Origin: Paenacidovorax caeni
GTDB taxonomy: Bacteria; Pseudomonadota; Gammaproteobacteria; Burkholderiales; Burkholderiaceae_C
NCBI RefSeq assembly: GCF_001298675.1
Contig: NZ_CYIG01000016.1
Span: 1-64,000 of the forward strand
Length of the DNA: 64,000 bases
Direction of reading: 5' to 3'
Below the pieces are notes generated by a model, which had not been told where the DNA came from, did not search any database, and was given only the letters and a program-made list of their open reading frames with translations. Positions within the stretch are counted from its first letter, which is position 1; each line of letters opens with the position of its first letter. Positions 61,215 through 64,000 of this stretch are shown in pieces. A program made the position numbers and the translations under genes.

Positions 61215-62414
61215 ATGCCGATAACAACAAATTCATTACAGCTTTTCGGCCTCGATTTGGGGCAGCTCTGGCAGGAGCTTCGGCAAGCCTTGCGTGGCAT
61301 CCAGCAATCGCCGGCCCTGGCATGGTTGACGCCAGATTTCCCGGTGCGAGTGCTGCGAGCTGACGGTACGCAGGCATTCTGGGGTGGCGATGAGCAGGTG
61401 ACCAGCGTGCCCAAGCACCCGCGCTTCGAGGCCATCGAAGTGCCCGACAGTCTACTGCTGCGCAAAACGATGCTTCTGCCCGCCATGCCTGAAGCAGACG
61501 TGGCGCACGCGGTAGATCTGGAAGCGCGCAGTGGCAGCCCCTTTGCAGCCAATGATCTGGTGTGGGGATATAAGGTAGCCGCTTCTGCAAAAGTGGGGCA
61601 GGGCGTGCCTCGCAAAGTGGAGGTTTTGCTGGCATCGCGTAGCCAGGTTGCGGAGTACACCGAAACCCAACGGCAGCGGCTGGCAAACGCCGCGCAGCCT
61701 AGCGAGGTCTGGGCCTTTACATTGGACAACAGGCCCGTCGTGCTGCAAGGCTGGGGTGAGGTGCGGCGCATTCACGCAGGGCAGCGGCGGCGACACATCG
61801 CTTATGGCCTGCTGGCGGTCATGCTGGCGATACTGGCCGCCATGGCGATAACGCCTACGGCGCAACTGAGGCTGCGTGCTATCGAAGCAACCCATGCTCA
61901 CGAAGCCATGCAGCGCAAAACTGCAGACGTCGTCGGGCAGCGAGAAGCATATTTGCGTGCCGTGGAGCGGATCGATGCTGTGCGCGGCTTGTTGGTCGAA
62001 CGAGCCGAGCCCATGCGGTTGCTTGAAGTCTTGACGGAAGCCCTGCCCGATGGCACCTACCTCCAAAGCCTGCGCGTTCAGGGCTTGAAGGCGACTATCC
62101 AGGGACTCACCCCTGATGCGGCTGCCCTCATGCAGTCGCTGGGTAAAGTGCGAGGATTCAAAGAAGTCAAAGCTCCATCGGCGGCGGTGCGTAACCCGGG
62201 CGCTACGGCAGACAGTTTCATCATTGAATTGCAGCTCGATCCTGCAATCCTGTCGCAGTTCCCGGCGCCCCCGACGGTAGAGCCCGCGCAGCAGGTGCAA
62301 CCTGACGTTAATCCAGCACAGCAACCGGCCTCGTCGGCCAGCGCAGCCGCTGCTCCGCAGCCGCAAACACCGGCCAGTGCACCGCGCAAAAGCCGGTTCA
62401 CATCGGGCGAATGA
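61215..62414 (+). CDS. gspL: Type II secretion inner membrane protein GspL
   Basis: The 399-residue protein has a cytoplasmic actin-like N-terminal domain (about 1-190; LFGLDLGQLWQELRQALRGI, PDSLLLRKTMLLPAMPEADVAHAVDLEARSGSPF) that docks GspE. A single membrane helix follows (about 197-215, HIAYGLLAVMLAILAAMAI), then a periplasmic ferredoxin-like domain. The last about 45 residues are Pro/Ala/Gln-rich, probably disordered. It is closer to PilN-fused GspL of Xanthomonas type. The stop overlaps gspM by four bases. Confidence 0.85.
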   Translation: MPITTNSLQLFGLDLGQLWQELRQALRGIQQSPALAWLTPDFPVRVLRADGTQAFWGGDEQVTSVPKHPRFEAIEVPDSLLLRKTMLLPAMPEADVAHAVDLEARSGSPFAANDLVWGYKVAASAKVGQGVPRKVEVLLASRSQVAEYTETQRQRLANAAQPSEVWAFTLDNRPVVLQGWGEVRRIHAGQRRRHIAYGLLAVMLAILAAMAITPTAQLRLRAIEATHAHEAMQRKTADVVGQREAYLRAVERIDAVRGLLVERAEPMRLLEVLTEALPDGTYLQSLRVQGLKATIQGLTPDAAALMQSLGKVRGFKEVKAPSAAVRNPGATADSFIIELQLDPAILSQFPAPPTVEPAQQVQPDVNPAQQPASSASAAAAPQPQTPASAPRKSRFTSGE

Positions 62415-62974
62415 AACACACTATGAAGCGATACGTTCCCCCCGAGGCTTTGGTGCTGCTACTGGTTGCCACTGTTGTTTTGCTCCCCTTGGCCAGCCTC
62501 GGCATCTATGTCTACCAAAAACACCAATGGGCGCAAAACCGTTTGACCGATTTCGAACCTCGCTATGCCAGACTTGCGGGTCTGGATGCCAACCGCGAAG
62601 CCTTGGAGCAAGCCTTGGGTAAAGCGCACGCCATCGAGGGTTGGTATCTGTATTCTGCCGAGCAGGATGGCACCCAGACTGGCAACGACGCGCAGCAGCG
62701 CATCCGCAGCATTCTGAGCAGTGCAGGCATGACGGTTGTCAGCAGCCAGGTTTTGCCAGCCAAAGATGAGAAAGGCATAGAGCGCATCCCCTTGGCGGTG
62801 CGTGCGGAGGGGGACATCGTCTCCTTGCAGGGCGCATTGGCCGGGCTGGCCGAGCAAAAGCCCGCCCTGCTTGTGGATGACATGCTTGTCCACGCCCAGG
62901 GCCCGGCAAACAAAGGTCCTCAGCGTTTGGCCGCGCAGTTCAGTCTTTCGGTGTTGCGCAGGGGGCAGCCGTGA
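62411..62974 (+). CDS. gspM: Type II secretion inner membrane protein GspM
   Basis: The 187-residue bitopic protein has one N-terminal membrane helix (about 11-33, LVLLLVATVVLLPLASLGIYVY), a coiled-coil segment and a small periplasmic ferredoxin-like domain (RIRSILSSAGMTVVSSQVLPAK, LQGALAGLAEQKPALLVDDMLV). It matches the XpsM/GspM_II type, which partners GspL. The ATG overlaps the gspL stop and its own stop overlaps the next GTG by four bases. Confidence 0.85.
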   Translation: MKHTMKRYVPPEALVLLLVATVVLLPLASLGIYVYQKHQWAQNRLTDFEPRYARLAGLDANREALEQALGKAHAIEGWYLYSAEQDGTQTGNDAQQRIRSILSSAGMTVVSSQVLPAKDEKGIERIPLAVRAEGDIVSLQGALAGLAEQKPALLVDDMLVHAQGPANKGPQRLAAQFSLSVLRRGQP

Positions 62975-63627
62975 AGCGCTATCTCCTGTCCTTTCTTGCC
63001 TTGGCCTGTCTCGGTTTGACAGCTTTACTGGCTGGGCTATGGATCAATCCCCAGGGCCAACTGCGCAATACGCACTGGCGGGCACCGGCCCCGCTCGCGA
63101 CCAATTACCAAGAAATGCTGCCCCTTCTGCCGGAGCCAGCCAGAGTGCCAACCAGCCGATTTATGGCGCTGTTGGAGCGGCCCCTGTTTTCGGAAACCCG
63201 CCGCCCGCCACCACCGCCGCCACCACCACCACCACCGGTTCCGGTTGACGTACTGAGTAACGCCCAGCTTTCCGCCATCTATGCCGGCGAGCAGTTGACA
63301 GGGGTCATCATCAATGTCAATGGTAAGAATCGCCGGGTTCGGCTGAACGAGTCGATCGATGGATGGGTGCTGCGCTCGGTTCAAGGGCGAGTTGTCACCT
63401 TTGATTACGGTGGTCAGCAACGTCAATTGCAGTTGATGCGTGCCAAGGTCGGTACGAGTGCCGGAGGAAAGCCACTGAGTGGTGCTCCTGCTCCCTCCGA
63501 AGCCATGACCCCGGCGCCTGCAGCTGTTCCAGCGGCGCCCGAGCCAACCGCTTTACCGCCCTCCGCAGTGCCGCAAGAGACAACAACATCTTCCACGCCT
63601 GCTCGCCGTCCCCGTTTCGGGCCTTGA
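62971..63627 (+). CDS. gspN: Type II secretion protein GspN (XpsN-like)
   Basis: The 218-residue protein has one N-terminal membrane helix (about 4-25), a periplasmic linker with a run of 11 prolines (about residues 78-88), then a GspC/PilP-like homology region (LSAIYAGEQLTGVIINVNGKNRRVRLNESIDGWVLRSVQGRVVTFDY). A Pro/Ala/Thr-rich tail ends it. In the Xanthomonas order E-F-G-H-I-J-K-L-M-N-D, XpsN takes the GspC-like role of contacting secretin and GspL/M. Start is GTG at 62971. The proline run is encoded by CCA/CCG repeats (63203-63236) and may vary. Confidence 0.8.
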   Translation: MKRYLLSFLALACLGLTALLAGLWINPQGQLRNTHWRAPAPLATNYQEMLPLLPEPARVPTSRFMALLERPLFSETRRPPPPPPPPPPPVPVDVLSNAQLSAIYAGEQLTGVIINVNGKNRRVRLNESIDGWVLRSVQGRVVTFDYGGQQRQLQLMRAKVGTSAGGKPLSGAPAPSEAMTPAPAAVPAAPEPTALPPSAVPQETTTSSTPARRPRFGP

Positions 63628-63665
63628 TCCGAGCGGTTCGCCTGGTAATTTCTTTTGGTTTTTTT

Positions 63666-64000
63666 ATGACATCCAGCAAGCACGTTTTTTCTCTGGCCGT
63701 ATTCGCAGCCTGCCAGCTTGCCGTAGCGCAGACACCTGCTTCTGCGCCTGCGTCGGCACCAGTGTCCCCCCCGGCATCGCAAAGCAATGGGGCTGAGGAC
63801 GCTGGCAAACCAGCTGCGGATTCCATAGGGTTTGAGCCTCGGTATATTCGTGGCGACGACCGCGTCATCGCACCCTCTAAAGCGGTCAGCGCTTTGTCCG
63901 GCCCTCCGATCAGCCTGAACTTTGAGGAGGCGCCAGTTGCAGAAGTGGTGCGAACCATTCTTGGCGATCTGCTCCGTGTGGATTACGTGCTTTACCAGCC
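63666..64000 (+). CDS. gspD: Secretin GspD, N-terminal part (3' end outside window)
   Basis: The frame starts at ATG 63666 and is open to the window edge. The 111 visible residues comprise a signal peptide (about 1-21, with AACQ resembling a weak lipobox and AVAQT a plausible cleavage site) and a Ser/Ala/Pro-rich stretch. The beginning of the secretin N0 domain follows: SLNFEEAPVAEVVRTILGDLLRVDYVLYQ. GspD forms the outer-membrane channel of type II secretion. It closes the E-to-D operon, 38 bases after gspN. Confidence 0.9.
   Translation, partial: MTSSKHVFSLAVFAACQLAVAQTPASAPASAPVSPPASQSNGAEDAGKPAADSIGFEPRYIRGDDRVIAPSKAVSALSGPPISLNFEEAPVAEVVRTILGDLLRVDYVLYQ

Overview
The window is 64 kb of GC-rich, gene-dense bacterial chromosome. 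Gene content, protein sequence style and the dispersed intergenic repeats point to a betaproteobacterium of the Comamonadaceae (Acidovorax-like). This is inferred from family resemblance; no rRNA or tRNA gene lies in the window to anchor it. Almost everything is core chromosome. The visible accessory elements are the tail of an IS110-type transposase at the left edge and a two-gene ATPase/TOPRIM cassette wedged between ruvA and ruvB.

Layout. 1-5.0 kb: IS110 remnant, a small secreted PepSY protein, then an iron-uptake group on the minus strand (TonB-dependent siderophore receptor behind a Fur-like box, FMN alpha-hydroxyacid oxidase, PiuC-type dioxygenase). 5.3-9.8 kb: MBL hydrolase, acyl-CoA ligase FadD, a conserved unknown and a membrane-anchored alpha/beta hydrolase. 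9.8-14.5 kb: a 111-bp inverted-repeat element, phenylalanine hydroxylase and HPPD (aromatic amino-acid breakdown), secreted lipase LipA with its foldase, and an Lrp-type regulator. 14.6-26.0 kb: housekeeping genes (GNAT protein, CorC, Lnt, FabA-FabB, GlyQ-GlyS, GmhB-like, PlsC, YgjP-like peptidase, rhodanese). 26.5-31.7 kb: a tightly coupled biotin-linked operon (ECF transporter BioM-BioN-BioY, acyl-CoA ligase, thiolase, nitroreductase). 31.8-37.9 kb: MidA-like methyltransferase, pteridine reductase and dihydroneopterin aldolase, a membrane sulfatase-fold transferase, D-threonine aldolase-like enzyme, histidine phosphatase. 37.9-45.5 kb: lipoprotein, TtcA, ruvA-[ATPase-TOPRIM]-ruvB, PhoH, YbeY, TSUP permease. 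45.8-51.8 kb: LysM/BON protein, CoaX, TPR protein, TetR regulator, phasin and a two-domain fatty acyl-CoA reductase-like protein. 51.8-55.2 kb: rfbBDAC for dTDP-L-rhamnose. 55.3 kb to the end: a type II secretion operon in the order E-F-G-H-I-J-K-L-M-N-D, the order of the Xanthomonas xps cluster, cut inside gspD by the window edge.

How parts fit together. LipA is folded in the periplasm by its Lif partner and is a natural cargo for the type II secretion system at the right end. FadD, FabA/FabB, PlsC, phasin and the acyl-CoA reductase all touch acyl-chain metabolism. The biotin transporter operon carries a ligase and thiolase of the kind found next to BioY in other bacteria, so acyl activation and cleavage may be tied to biotin or a biotin precursor.

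Most unusual signals: (i) the ATPase-TOPRIM pair, a defence-like module translationally coupled to ruvB and inserted in the normally contiguous ruvAB; (ii) a family of palindromic repeats with core AGCGCTT..AAGCGCT, present as full hairpins between genes, as half copies, and apparently absorbed into the coding sequence of rfbD; one copy supplies the ribosome binding site of ybeY; (iii) a GmhB-like phosphatase lacking its motif IV aspartates.
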